Below the pieces are notes generated by a model that had not been told where the DNA came from, searched no databases, and saw only the letters and a list, made by a program, of their open reading frames with translations. The translations under genes were made by a program, and so were the position numbers. A stretch of 64,000 nt of DNA, from NCBI GenBank assembly GCA_030522415.1, contig CM060107.1:426001-490000 (forward strand). The letters are read 5' to 3'. Below are positions 45,004-56,154 of the stretch, piece by piece. This stretch comes from Channallabes apus. Lineage: Eukaryota; Chordata; Actinopteri; Siluriformes; Clariidae. The number at the start of each line of letters is the position of its first letter. Within the stretch, counting starts at the first letter, position 1.

Positions 45004-45440
45004 TGTCATGATTCTCAGTCAGGAGGCGGACGCAGATGCAGGCTTGGAACTCAAAACTGGTTTTATTTATAATTAAACTGAAACGAACTCAAAAAGGGCA
45101 TGAAAACCCAAAAAAAACGAACTCTAGAAACTTATCCAAAAACTCAACACAAATCGCTGTTAATAGACTTCTTCTGAAACTTAACCCAAAACACTCAACA
45201 TAAATCACTTCTTTAATAGAACGCGGGGGAAAACACATTAGGACACAACGGTGGACGGACAAAAGACTCTGGGGTCGGCTGGTATAAATAGAGAGACACA
45301 AAAGGAGACACAGGTGATTTTCATTACTTACTAATGTGAGACATACACACGCAGACACACTAGGGGGAGACAAAGCGACGGCTCAGTACTCCGGGGAACT
45401 GGATCTTACCCTCAGAGGCTGTGGTGGCCCAGATGTTACA
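45004..45440. mobile_element. Probable solo LTR
   Basis: TGTCATGATTCTCAG...GGCCCAGATGTTACA, 437 bp, flanked by GTAAG (left) and CTAAG (right), a 5-bp duplication with one mismatch. Contains GATGCAGG and TTTTATTTATAATTAAAC as in other LTR-like blocks here. No coding sequence. Confidence 0.55.
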
Positions 45441-45845
45441 CTAAGCCTGCCCTGGGTACACTAATTTTCTTGTATGTTGCTCGCACAGATTCCTGCAGCT
45501 AAGCTTGGATGTACATTTACATTCCAATAAAGGTTACTGATGACGTGCCACTAAAGTTTGACTTTTTGCACCATTAAAATACTTATAAGCAACTAGTTAT
45601 CATATCTTCTTCTCCATAAAACATGTTAATGCTTAGCAGTACACATATATGGTTCTTTAATGTATTTGCATGTACTAAAATACATTATTTTTCAAATGCC
45701 ATATACAGTATCCCAAATCACTATGGTCATTAAAAAATACAACAAAAAAACAACACATTTTTCTTTTTTTCATGAGGTGTTAATGTTGTTAGTATATAGG
45801 CCCGTGGCACAGCCTAAGCTTTTATCCTTAATGCTTTTTTCCCCC
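45441..45845. other. No gene recognised
   Basis: AT-rich sequence without identifiable motifs. Confidence 0.4.
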
Positions 45846-46013
45846 TCACGTTACTTTTACTTTTATACTTTAAGTAGGTTTGAAACCAGTTTTACACTTT
45901 TACTTGAGTAAAAAGCTTGGGTTGATACTTCAACTTCTAAAGAAGTATTTTTAAACCCTAGTATCTATACTTCTACTCAAGTAATGAATGTGAATACTTT
46001 TGACACCACTGAC
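45846..46013 (-). mobile_element. hAT-like terminus
   Basis: Minus strand starts CAGTGGTGTCAAAAGTATTC and contains repeated TTACTTGAGTA, a familiar hAT subterminal pattern. A related piece lies at about 47215-47340. Confidence 0.5.
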
Positions 46014-46252
46014 CTTAACTATGAGAGACAAAATAAGAAAAAAAAATCCAGAAAATCACATTGTAGGATTTTTAAAAGAATTTATTTGCAAATTATGGTG
46101 GAAAATAAGTATTTGGTCAATAACTAAATTTCATCTCAATACTTTGTTATATGTCCTTTGCTGGCAATGACGGAGGTCAAACGTTTTCTGTAAGTCTTCA
46201 CAAGGTTTTCACACACTGTTGCTGGTATTTTGGTCCATTCCTCCATGCAGAT

Positions 46253-46680
46253 CTACACTAGAGCAGTGATGTTTTGCAGCTGTCGCTGGGCAACACAGAC
46301 TTTTAACTCCCTCCAAAGATTTCCTATGGAGTTGGGATCTGGAGACTGTCTAGGCCACTCCAGGACCTTGAAATACTTCTTATCAAGCCACTCCTTCGTT
46401 GCCCGGGCGGTGTGTTTGGGATCATTGTCATGCTGAAAGACCCAGACACGTTTCATCTTCAATGCCCTTGCTGATGGAAGGAGGTTTTCACTCAAAATCT
46501 TACGATACATGGCCACATTCATTCTTTTATTTACACAGATCAGTCGTTCTGGTCCCTTTGCAGAAGAACAGCCCAAAGCATGATGTTTCCACCCCCATGC
46601 TTCATAGTAGGTATGGTGTTCTTTGGATGCAACTCAGCATTCTTTCTCCTCCAAACACGACAAGTTGAGTTTTTACCAAA
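46253..46680 (-). pseudogene. Tc1 transposase fragment, catalytic Glu lost
   Basis: Reads [59 protein letters not shown]. The usual LNPIENLW has become PNSIGNLW, so the catalytic Glu is Gly. The N-terminal DNA-binding half is missing. Confidence 0.85.
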
Positions 46681-46819
46681 AAGTTAAATTTTGGTTTCAT
46701 CTGACCATATGACATTCTCCCAATCCTCTTCTGGATCATCCAAATGCTCTCTAGCAAACTTCAGATGGGCCTGGACATGTACTGGCTTAAGCAGGGGGCT
46801 TAAGCAGCCACAATTAATT

Positions 46820-47118
46820 TTTTTTTCCTTGCCACCGTCGCCGTCACCCTTGGCTTGCTCATCAGAGAAATTTCATTCATTCGTCTCATTATTATCTGCA
46901 CATTTTTCTCACACATCCACACTTCCAATTATTTTCTTTTCTATAATTATTATTATTATTTGTTTTTATTTATTTATTTTCTATTATTATTTTATTTATT
47001 TATTTATTATTATTATTATTTATTTTTTTGTTAAATTTCTTTAATTTTTGTGAAGCTGCTTTGAGACAATGACCATTGTTAAAAGCGCTATATAAATAAA
47101 ATTGAATTGAATTGAATT
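46820..47118 (+). mobile_element. L2 3'-end insertion, about 300 bp
   Basis: Plus-strand CCTTGCCACCGTCGCC to the (AATTG)n tail, same as the 3' UTR of the two larger L2 copies. AATT on both sides is consistent with a short target duplication merged with the tail. Confidence 0.85.
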
Positions 47119-47339
47119 GGTGGCTGACTAAATACTTGTTTTCCCCACTATAATAATTATTATAATTTCTAAAATAAATAAATCGGACATTACAATGAAA
47201 CAGTTATTCAGTACTTGAATATCTTTTCACCGAATACTTTTTACTCTTACTTGAGAAATATTTAGGATGACTGCTTTTTACTTCAACTTGAGTAATATTA
47301 TTTTGAAGTACAGCTACTCTTACTTGAGTAAATTTTTTG

Positions 47340-47475
47340 GCTCTGGTGGTGTAGATGTCTGTAATAGAGGGAATAGAGACCCAGATAATCTTCTCAGCTG
47401 TCCTCACTATCTGCTGTAGGGTCTTGCAGTCTGAGATGGCACAATTCCTAAACCAGACAGTGATATCCCACATGG
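47340..47475 (-). pseudogene. Non-LTR RT C-terminal fragment
   Basis: Minus strand reads TVWFRNCAISDCKTLQQIVR, TAEKIIWVSIPSITDIYTT, matching the C-terminal region of the LINE family at 62732-63442. Confidence 0.7.
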
Positions 47476-47481
47476 AAAGAA

Positions 47482-47687
47482 CCTATATGAGGATATATGC
47501 GCATATATGAAACCTATATGCAGTATATATGCGCATATATCAGCACCTATATGAGGATATATGCGCATATATGAAACCTATATGCAGTATATATGTGTAT
47601 ATATCCGCACCTATATGAGGATATATACGCATATATGAAACCTATATGCAGTATATATACGCATATAATCGCACCTATATGAGGATA
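47482..47687. repeat. 64-bp AT-rich satellite, left side
   Basis: CCTATATGAGGATATATGCG recurs at 47482, 47546, 47610 and 47674, exactly 64 bp apart. Each unit also contains AAACCTATATGCAGTATATA. The fourth unit is cut by the 14.6-kb element and resumes at 62280. Confidence 0.95.
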
Positions 47688-47790
47688 CAGATGTCGCCAT
47701 TAAAAACCCGCGTTTCGAGAAAAGGGATCCCGTGACTTGCCGCGGCTTTGCGTGGCTGCGTGCGGTAAGCTGTGAACATGCCCTTCATTA

Positions 47791-47805
47791 CCTGTAGGGG
47801 GCAGT
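47791..47805 (+). promoter_or_regulatory. CTCF-like motif near left end of 14.6-kb element
   Basis: CCTGTAGGGGGCAGT matches the CTCF core (YAGGGGGCAG) and points inward, 103 bp from the terminus. A partner is at 62139-62152. Confidence 0.4.
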
Positions 47806-47869
47806 CGTGTTTCAGTCTGAAGTATTGTGTGTCTACTGAAGCCGAAAATGTGTGCAAATTAAACTGCGC

Positions 47870-50403
47870 ATGCGTGTTTGGAGTCGCTGTGCCCGCGCTG
47901 TGTATCAGTCGGTTGGGAATCATCACGGAGGTTACAACACGGCGTGGCTGCAGCTGGAGTTTGTCGTGTTCGAGGTAAGTTTAGCTTTCTTTTTTGGATG
48001 TGATTCTCGCTTTCATGACTCCCAATTAATGTTCATCTTAATCTCAGGACGTACAATTAGCAATTTCAGTTTTTAATAGTGTGGAGATTCACAAAACACC
48101 GTTTTCGTGTAAAAACCTGAACCTACGGAGCCCCCATGGGTCCTGTGGTAAATAAATAAATAAATAAAATAATAACGAACCGAGCGCGCGGATTAATACA
48201 CCGAGATGTGTGTTTCTTACCCCCACCCCGAGTGAAAACGGCGTGTTCAGACAAAGGCTCGCCAGTTAGATGCCATTTCTGAACAAACTGAGTCGTGTGT
48301 GTTAAAGCATTAAATGGTAAAAGAGCACTAGCAATAAACGTTTTTTTTTCTGAAGCCGAACTTTATTAATGAGTTACGAGTAAAGAACCTGTACATATGT
48401 TCATACAGTATTGACAGCAGCTCTAATTTACTGCGGTAAAGCCAGCCGCGGTTCAGAAAAACACGGTCAAGCCAGCCGCGATTGATTTTAGTGCGCGCGC
48501 ATATTACAGTGATTACGGTAGTTTCATAAACAACACAGAGAGAATGCCCCATATCTGAAAAATGCTGCAGTAAAATAGTTTCATATGTGGTGTGTATATA
48601 GTATGGGAAGTCCTGAATAAGAACTGATCATTGTTTTTTTCTACTTATTAGAAATGGGGTCTTTATACCCCTTTAAAGTGTAATAATGTCCAATATGTCA
48701 AAAATGCTGCAGTAAAATAGTTTCATATGTGGTGTGTATATAGTATGGGACGTCCTGAATAAGAACTGATCATTGTTCTTTTCTACTTATTAGAAATGGG
48801 GTCTTTATACCCCTTTAAAGTGTAATAATGTCCAATATCTCAAAAATGCTGCAGTAAAATTGTTTCATATTTGGTGTATATATAGTATAGGACGTCCTGA
48901 ATAAGAACTGATCATTGTTTTTTTCTACTTTTTTTTTTTTTATCATATAATGTGTGTACATTATATGGGATAAAAACTGACTATGGCGTTTTATACTTAC
49001 TAGAATTTATTTTTTCATAGGTCTCTGAAGTGAAATAAAGGCATTTTATTTAACTTTTTTTCCCCATTGTGAACATTTGTTTATTTGACCTCTCTTCCAA
49101 AGCAGACGTTAATCCTCATTATAGAAAACATTAATTGAAGAATAACTGCTACTTTTGAACAGTAAAACTAAATAAAAATCAATTCTGGTATTTAGAAAGA
49201 CTAAATACATTATTTTGTCTGTTTTCTACGAATTCTGCTGTAACTTATCAACATAAAACAATTATTTGAATGGTGAATATTTAAGAAAAATATTGTAACA
49301 GACAACCGTCAAAGTCACCAATAAATAACACGGATATTAAAGCAGAAATGGAAATAAATAAGCAAGTAAAAATTGACGAGCAGGTTGTATTATCTCTCAG
49401 TCCTGGGCGTCTAAATGAAAAGCGCTCTGAAAGCGCGTTGTCTCTGTGTCGGTCCTGAAACTACCGTAATCACTGTAATATGTGCGCACACTAAAATCAA
49501 TCGCGGCTGGCTTGACCGCAGTTCTAATTTGTCTAAATCGCATTGCAGACAATAAAAATAAGTCGAGTCATCCTGTGTCGAGTCTAAAGATGAAGAAATG
49601 CCTAAATGTAGTTGTACGAATAAAAGATTATGTAATGATACAATGTAAATATTTTCACAGAAACAAAGCGTAAAGATGAGACGTGAATCTGAAGAGGATC
49701 TCTTTGGTGATTGCCTGGTAAAGCATTGTTTTCTTATTAATTATACAATTTATTAATACCTTGAATATAGTGTTTGTTGTATTGGACAGAAGCATATAAA
49801 TGCAAATGAATATATAAATATGAGTAATTATTGAACGAATTTTCATGTTTGGACTAACCCTTTAAATACAAACTCAGCATTCATCATAGGATTTCCTGAC
49901 ACTGTAAAGGTGCAGAGTAATCTATGTAGTGTAGCCATCTCATGCCATGTTTTACAATGTTTTAGTGATGCAAGATTATTGCTAAAGCAATTTAACCCAA
50001 GTTTAACAATCTGAAGTATATGAAGTGATAGTCATTTTTTATTATCAATTATTTGTATTATTTTTTTTTCTCTGTGAAATGAAGTCAGCACAGGTTGAAG
50101 CAATTCCGATTTTTTTTTTGTTTCTCAAAATAAATTATTTATTTTCTTGTACATTTTATGCAGGGGGACAGACGAAGTGATGCCAGTATGCACCTTCTTA
50201 AAATCCTTGTCGTCTGTGCTGTTGAAGGGGAAGGACCAGTTGGTGTATCCATAATCCTTGAAGGAGAGGAAATTTTGCAAGAATGTGGCAATAGCTCCGA
50301 TCACTGCGCTACACATTTGAGCTATTTTCAGAAAGTTCTTCTAGAACTTGATGGGATTAAGCTATCACCAAAAGTGCAAGCTTTAAAGATGAAGTTATCT
50401 TAA
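47870..50403 (+). CDS. Predicted three-exon gene, 133 aa, unknown function
   Basis: Exon 1: ATG at 47870 to 47974 (35 codons, MRVWSRCARAVYQS start), donor GAG/GTAAGT. Exon 2: 49661-49717 after TTTTCACAG (19 codons, containing MRRESEEDLFGDCL), donor CTG/GTAAAG. Exon 3: 50164-50403 after TTTTATGCAG (79 codons plus stop: MHLLKILVVCAVEGEGP, VGVSIILEGEEILQECG, YFQKVLLELDGIKLSPKVQ). All three exons join in phase 0. AATAAA at 50798 would end the transcript. Exon 1 lies in a GC-rich promoter-like region. Exon 3 resembles, from memory, the C-terminal region of fish proteins annotated as SAMD3-like, with a roughly 20-residue segment missing before YFQKV. It sits wholly inside the 14.6-kb element, and intron 1 carries a 1.1-kb insertion. 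Confidence 0.5.
48430..49522. mobile_element. 1,093-bp inverted-repeat element with 8-bp target duplication
   Basis: Ends ACTGCGGTAAAGCCAGCC and (inverted) ACTGCGGTCAAGCCAGCC, with inverted repeats extending about 80 bp (GATTGATTTTAGTG, CATATTACAGTGATTACGG). Flanked by a perfect TCTAATTT duplication (48422-48429 and 49523-49530). The left arm has the AGCCAGCCGCG segment twice. No coding sequence. Termini lack the CAG start of hAT elements, so the superfamily is open. Confidence 0.8.
48550..48945. repeat. 142-bp tandem repeat, about 2.7 copies
   Basis: AATGCTGCAGTAAAAT occurs at 48561, 48703 and 48845, exactly 142 bp apart, with the block TTAGAAATGGGGTCTTTATA in between. Lies inside the 1,093-bp element. 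Confidence 0.9.
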
Positions 50404-51120
50404 AACATTTGATTTGGCTTGACTACAAGTCTTTACATGTTGTGTTTACATGTTCAGCTTAATGTTTTAATGCGTTATGGTTTCAATGGCATACTTTTAA
50501 GTGCACTAGTCCAGAGTGCTGATTTGAATGTTGCAACTTCACTGCTTCCGAGGGCTATTACGTTTTAACGTTTATTCTACAGTTTGTTTAATGTATTTTC
50601 TGCTGTATTTTATTTCTAAATGAATGCTGTATTTTATTTATTTATTATTTTACACAATTTTGTTTAAAACAAGTATTTCAGGCCCTGGTGCCGTGCAGTT
50701 TTTTTCTATGGATGCAAAATTTAGCTGAATGCACTTTTATTAAAAAGACAACTTGGATCTAGACTGTGAATGTCACAAATATTTGGTAATGTTGGTGAAT
50801 AAACTGTTTAATTATATTTTAGTTGTGTGATTTATGAAAGATATAGATGAAATAATTACTTAAGTTTCTTTCCAAAACATAAATTAGCAATGTTTACATT
50901 ATTAAAGGGAGTAATATAAATTGATAAAACCAAGTTAAGGGAAAATCTCACAAAACAAAATGATAGTAATTTCATAAAATTAAGGTTTCTGCAACTTTAC
51001 TTGATTATTTTAAATAAATCTAATTTGTGCATTAAATATAATTGTGTAACTTTTACTTGATTTCTTTTATTGTTAATTTAATTAAGTAAATTTTACCTGA
51101 CAATTACGGGTGAGTTTTAC
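50404..51120. other. 3' UTR and AT-rich flank
   Basis: Probable 3' UTR of the three-exon gene to AATAAA (50798-50803). Beyond that, AT-rich sequence without features. Confidence 0.45.
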
Positions 51121-51123
51121 TTA

Positions 51124-51955
51124 GGCTGAATCACAATTCTATTTTCTTCCCCTTGTCCCTTGAAACGAAGTGGAAAGGGGAAGGGTATAAATATGTTATA
51201 CGTCATCATACGTTGTCGCTGGTTCCTAATGTTACGTCAGAGGACATGCGCCGATGTTCATCACACATTCCAATAAGAGAAATTACTCACTCCCAAAGGT
51301 TTTTTGTGCCGTATTTCGATTTTTAAAAAAGTTGCTCATTTTCACCACGAACACGGATGAGTCTTCGGGTTTCCTCAGCCGTCCATATACAGAATATAAA
51401 TTACAAAACTGTGGTCACGTTGCAATAAGTAAGAATAGTGTAAGCAAAACAATAGTGTATGGCCGTAAGCAAAACAAACAATGCGTTATCAAATGCTCGG
51501 CAAAATGCCGTGCTACTGAACTTTCATATTTGTTTGTAGCATGCAGTAAAGTGTATGTGACATAAAAATATATATTTGTAATATTGTGCAATATGTGCTA
51601 TCCGCTAGCAAACTTTAGCGATTTTTTTTGCAAACGTTTCTTTACAGAACATCACCATAAACACAAACACAAGACTAAAGGTAATATACATATAATGAAA
51701 ACTTGTCATAAAAATCTTTATTAATGGCAAAAATGACTTAACATTTATGGGTCTGTTTGCTCGAGTGAGCAGCCATGTTGAAAACTTCGCTTAGTCCTTC
51801 GTTTGAAGTGAGGTCCTGAAAAATCTTCGTTTGGAGGGCTATCTGGCCCTTCCCCCCTCCCCCTACACCTCCAACCAAAAGAGAAATGAGACACCACTAC
51901 CCCTGCACGTGAACGCGCCAAATGGAAGGGTAGGGGGAAGGGTTGGGATTCAGCC
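51124..51955. mobile_element. PIF/Harbinger-like non-autonomous element
   Basis: Inverted ends GGCTGAATC, flanked by the 3-bp duplication TTA (51121-51123 and 51956-51958), as expected for PIF/Harbinger. Subterminal regions are rich in CCCCTT/CCCCTA. The internal 103-codon frame has no recognisable domain. Confidence 0.65.
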
Positions 51956-51983
51956 TTAATATTGGAGCAATAAAATTTACTTA

Positions 51984-53603
51984 CAGTGGTGTGAAAAACT
52001 ATTTGCCCCCCTCCTGATTTCTTATTCTTTTGCATGTTTGTCACACAAAATGATTCTGATCATCAAACACATTTAACTATTAGTCAAAGATAACACAAGT
52101 AAACACAAAATGCAGTTTTTAAATGAGGGGTTTTATTATTTAGGGAGAAAAAAAATCCAAACCTACATGGCCCTGTGTGAAAAAGTAATTGCCCCCTGAA
52201 CCTAATAACTGGTTGGGCCATCCTTAGCAGCAATAACTGCAATCAAGCGTTTGCGATAACTTGCAACGAGTCTTTTACAGCGCTCTGGAGGAATTTTGGC
52301 CCACTCATCTTTGCAGAATTGTTGTAATTCAGCTTTATTTGAGGGTTTTCTAGCATGAACCGCCTATTTAAGGTCATGCCACAACATCTCAATAGGATTC
52401 AGGTCAGGACTTTGACTAGGCCACTCCAAAGTCTTCATTTTGTTTTTCTTCAGCCATTCAGAGGTGGATTTCCTGGTGTGTTTTGGGTCATTGTCCTGCT
52501 GCAGCAGCCAAGATCGCTTCAGCTTGAGTTGACGAACAGATGGCCGGACATTCTCCTTCAGGATTTTTTGGTAGACAGTAGAATTCATGGTTCCATCTAT
52601 CACAGCAAGCCTTCCAGGTCCTGAAGCAGCAAAATAACCCCAGACCATCACACTACCACCACCATATTCTACTGTTGGTATGATGTTCTTTTTCTGAAAT
52701 GCGGTGTTACTTTTACGCCAGATGTAACGGGACACGCACCTTCCAAAAAGTTCAACTTTTGTCTCGTCGGTCCACAAGGTATTTTCCCAAAAGTCTTGGC
52801 AATCATTGAGATGTTTTTTAGCAAAATTGAGACGAGCCTTAATGTTCTTTTTGCTTAAAAGTGGTTTGCGCCTTGGAAACCTGCCATGCAGGCCATTTTT
52901 GCCCAGTCTCTTTCTTATGGTGGAGTCGTGAACACTGACCTTAATTGAGGCAAGTGAGGCCTGCAGCTCTTTAGATGTTGTCCTGGGGTCTTTTGTGGCC
53001 TCTCGGATGAGTTGTCTCTGCGCTCTTGGGGTAATTTCGGTCGGCCGGCCACTCCTGGGAAGGTTCACCACTGTTCCATGTTTTTGCCATTTGTGGATAA
53101 TGGCTCTCACTGTGGTTCGCTGGAGTCCCAAAGCTTTAGAAATGGCTTTATAACCTTTACCAGACTGATAGATCTCAATGACTTTTGTTCTCATTTGTTC
53201 CTGAATTTCTTTGGATCTGGGCATGATGTCTAGCTTTTGAGGTGCTTTTGGTCTACTTCTCTGTGTCAGGTAGCTCCTATTTAAGTGATTTCTTGATTGA
53301 AACAGGTGTGGCAGTAATCAGGCCTGGGGGTGACTACAGAAATTGAACTCAGGTGTGATAAACCACAGTTAAGTTATTTTTTAACAAGGGGGGCAATCAC
53401 TTTTTCACACAGGGTCATGTAGATTTGGAGTTTTTTTTCTCCCTTAATAACGTAAACCTTCATTTAAAAACTGCATTTTGTGTTCAATTATGTTATCTTT
53501 GACTAATAGTTAACGGTTTTTGATGAGCAGAAACATTTAAGTGTGACAAACATGCAAAAGAATAAGAAATCAGGAAGGGGGCAAATAGTTTTTCACACCA
53601 CTG
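51984..53603 (-). mobile_element. Tc1-like transposon, copy C
   Basis: Same family as copies A, B and D. Flanked by TA (51982-51983 and 53604-53605), 1,620 bp. Confidence 0.95.
52202..53224 (-). pseudogene. Tc1 transposase copy C, single late nonsense codon
   Basis: Frame open for 286 codons with HTH, LWTDET, QQDNDPKHT and LNPIEMLW, then TAG in place of the second Lys of DLKKAV (about 52363). The remaining 54 codons continue in frame to the normal stop. All catalytic residues precede the stop, but the conserved C-terminus is lost. Confidence 0.9.
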
Positions 53604-53605
53604 TA

Positions 53606-55982
53606 GTTATAAGAAACACCTTCGTGGTGCAGCTTGGACACATCCTCAGTGATGAACTCAGGGTCACGGGGTGTTTCGGGTCTTTGATCATCAGACACCC
53701 TCACCTGAGCGACCCAGCCGGGGATGATCAAACCCCGACTTGTGTCCAAGCAGCGCACTAAGCCATGCGTCGCCCCTTTTGATCCACAGCCACCTAGAGG
53801 CTTTCTCCGCTGCCTCGCAGATGTTTCTGGTGGCTTTCCTTTCTTGAGCACCTTTGATTCCAAGCAGCCTGAGTGCTCGGTGCAAGCTCTGTCCTGGGAA
53901 TCCTCTGCAGCCAACCTCAATTGGCTCACAGCGAGCCCTCCACCCCTTCCGCCTGCAGTCCTCCACCAGTTCCAGATACTTCGCCTTTTTCCGCTCAAAA
54001 GCTTCCTCAATCTGGTCCTCCCAGGGGACTGTGAGTTCCAGTAGCACCACTTGCTTTGTACTCTCCGATGTTAGGACCATGTCTGGTCTGAGTGTTGTGC
54101 TGGTAATGTGGTCTGGAAACTTCAGATGCCTCCCCAGGTCCACCTTCAGCTGCCAGTCACCTGCTGTAGATAGCAGACCAGCTGGGACCTTTGGCTGTGA
54201 CTGAGGCTTCTCCCCAGCCCTGACGAAAACAATATTTGGTCTTACTCGGGGCTGATGCTTGCTTTGCTGGATTCCGGTACAGATGGTGTCAGCTACTGCC
54301 TTCAGCACCTGGTCGTGGCGCCATCGGTACCTCCCCTCTCCCAGTGCTTTCGGGCAGCAGCTCAAGATGTGCTCCAGCGACCCTCTTGCAGGGCACAAAG
54401 GACAAGATGGTGCTTCCACTAGCCCCCAGCAATGCAAATTGGCTGGGCTCGGTAGGACATCATACACTGACTGGATCAGAAACTTTAGTCTTGCTGGCTC
54501 TGACCTCCAAAGTTCTGTCCAGGTGATTTTCCGAGTCTGTGCATGTTCCCAATTGGTCCACGCTCCCTGCTGACGCATAGCCACCATTTTACTACGCCGC
54601 TCCTCTTCCACCTCTGCTCTGACCTCACCCTGAATCATCTGCCGTCTGTCCCTCCCCTGCGCTCTGTCATAGCGCGGCATATTATGACAGCCGAGTCCTG
54701 CTCGCCCAATTGCCACAGACCCTACTAGCACACCATGCCGCAACCTTGCCTCTGCCCGCTGGACTGCCTCCTGCGCCCTCCACTTCCTTCCAGTCCTGAC
54801 CTCTATGCCTGCAGAGGAGACTCTGGTGTCGGATGAGTCTCTGTACAGTAATACCTCCCTAGCTCTTGTTACTTTGAATTCCTCTGTAAGGCCTGAGAAC
54901 GGGAGCTGGAGTTTGTTGGTGTGCCCATACAGGGCAATGCAGCTCAGGCTCTTCGGCAGGCCCAGCCACCTGCGCAGGAACTGGCTGATGCTTCTCTCCA
55001 GGGTCTCCACCGTTGTTATTGGGACCTGGTACATCAATAGTGGCCACAAAAGCCTTGGCAGAATGCCATGCTGATATATCCAGGCTTTAAATTTCCCGGG
55101 AAGGCCTGCCCTGTCCACTGCTTCAAGCCAGGTTTTCAGCTCTGCGTGCATAGCCTGGATTGCTACTGTGTCTTTCAAAGTCACGTCAAAGAGCTTCCCC
55201 AAGCTTTTCACCGGCTTCTCCGTCAATGATGGTATCTGGAGACCATTCATGTAGAAGCGGAATTTGTCCTCAACTCTCCCCTTCCTCAACACAAGGGACC
55301 GGCATTTCGCTGGCTTGAATGTCATTCTCGCCCAAGATGTTAACCTTTCCAGACCTTTAAGGAGCCAGCGACACCCTGGCACTGATGTTGCTGTGACTGT
55401 TAAGTCATCCATAAAGGCTCTGATTGGTGGTTGGCAGGTGCCAGATCTGGAGAGAGGCCCTCTGCATTCCACTTCTGCCGCCTTGACAAGCATGGTCATC
55501 GCTAGAGCAAACAGCGTCACTGATATGGTACAACCAGTGATGATGCCTTTTCCTAGGCGGTGCCATGCTGATGTTATAGATCCAGATGTAAATCTCATAC
55601 TAAAACTACTGTAATAGTCCTGTATGAGATCTGTGATCTTCTGCGGAACATAGTGCATCGTCAAGGCTTTTGTCACCAGCTTGTGAGGAATTGATCTGTA
55701 GGCATTTGCCAGATCCAACCATATAACTGACAAATCTCCTCGGTTCTCTCTAGCCTCTCGGATCAACTGGGTTACCACTCCAGTGTGTTCAACGCAGCCT
55801 GGGAAGCCTGGAACCCCTCCCTTCTGTACGCTAGTATCAATGTAGGAATTCCTCAGGAGGAAATCGGTCATGCGATTGGCAAGAATCTTGAAGAATATCT
55901 TGCCCTCTACGCTAAGCAGTGAGATGGTACGGAACTGCGAGATGTCACTTGCGTTCTCCTCCTTTGGTATCCAGACCAAATA
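53606..55982 (-). mobile_element. 5'-truncated LINE with restriction-like endonuclease (R2/HERO-like)
   Basis: Minus-strand element from within RT to a 3' UTR ending at the Tc1 copy C junction. No APE endonuclease; instead a C-terminal CCHC and PD-(D/E)XK domain. Truncated at right, next to (TA)n/(TG)n. Confidence 0.75.
53691..55979 (-). CDS. Reverse transcriptase with restriction-like endonuclease, 762 codons open
   Basis: N-terminus missing (starts MVWIPKEENASDISQFRTIS, RT motif 1-2). RT motifs: VIWLDLANAYRSIPHKL, KGIITGCTISVTLFALAM and the catalytic FMDD in AFMDDLTVTATS. After the thumb comes a zinc knuckle (CPLCPARGSLEHILSCCP), then the endonuclease RPDMVLTSESTKQVVLLEL followed by TVPWEDQIEEAF and VGCRGFPGQS. 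Such proteins nick specific targets and prime reverse transcription. The frame is open over 2.3 kb without a stop or shift, so the copy is young although 5'-truncated. Clade (R2, HERO or NeSL) is not resolved by eye. Confidence 0.85.
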   Translation of the reverse strand: MVWIPKEENASDISQFRTISLLSVEGKIFFKILANRMTDFLLRNSYIDTSVQKGGVPGFPGCVEHTGVVTQLIREARENRGDLSVIWLDLANAYRSIPHKLVTKALTMHYVPQKITDLIQDYYSSFSMRFTSGSITSAWHRLGKGIITGCTISVTLFALAMTMLVKAAEVECRGPLSRSGTCQPPIRAFMDDLTVTATSVPGCRWLLKGLERLTSWARMTFKPAKCRSLVLRKGRVEDKFRFYMNGLQIPSLTEKPVKSLGKLFDVTLKDTVAIQAMHAELKTWLEAVDRAGLPGKFKAWIYQHGILPRLLWPLLMYQVPITTVETLERSISQFLRRWLGLPKSLSCIALYGHTNKLQLPFSGLTEEFKVTRAREVLLYRDSSDTRVSSAGIEVRTGRKWRAQEAVQRAEARLRHGVLVGSVAIGRAGLGCHNMPRYDRAQGRDRRQMIQGEVRAEVEEERRSKMVAMRQQGAWTNWEHAQTRKITWTELWRSEPARLKFLIQSVYDVLPSPANLHCWGLVEAPSCPLCPARGSLEHILSCCPKALGEGRYRWRHDQVLKAVADTICTGIQQSKHQPRVRPNIVFVRAGEKPQSQPKVPAGLLSTAGDWQLKVDLGRHLKFPDHITSTTLRPDMVLTSESTKQVVLLELTVPWEDQIEEAFERKKAKYLELVEDCRRKGWRARCEPIEVGCRGFPGQSLHRALRLLGIKGAQERKATRNICEAAEKASRWLWIKRGDAWLSALLGHKSGFDHPRLGRSGEGV

Positions 55983-56024
55983 TATATATATTTATTGTGT
56001 GTGTGTGTGTGTGTGTGTGTGTGA
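55983..56024. repeat. (TA)n/(TG)n microsatellite
   Basis: Simple repeat at the LINE truncation point. Confidence 0.9.
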
Positions 56025-56154
56025 CCGGTGCAACTCACACGTCCTATTCCATTGTCATTCATACTGCCGTAGTTTTTAGAGCCCTAAAAAAGCATTCGCT
56101 AGTAAGTAAGTAAATAAAAGACAAATGAATAAATAGTTTTAAATTATATATATA

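Larger units (their letters stand above)
46018..47152 (-). mobile_element. Tc1-like element (different family), truncated, with L2 inside
   Basis: Contains AAAATCCAGAAAATCACATT at left and ACTAAATACTTGTTTTCCCC at right, typical of another fish Tc1 family. The L2 3' end at about 46820-47118 interrupts it. Confidence 0.75.

Noticed and set aside
45004..45440. Gypsy internal region expected to the right of the chromodomain element
   Set aside because: No coding motifs; TG...CA ends with a 5-bp duplication fit a solo LTR better.
54236..54573. Plus-strand frames opposite the 762-codon LINE ORF
   Set aside because: Antisense shadows of a frame with clear RT and endonuclease motifs.
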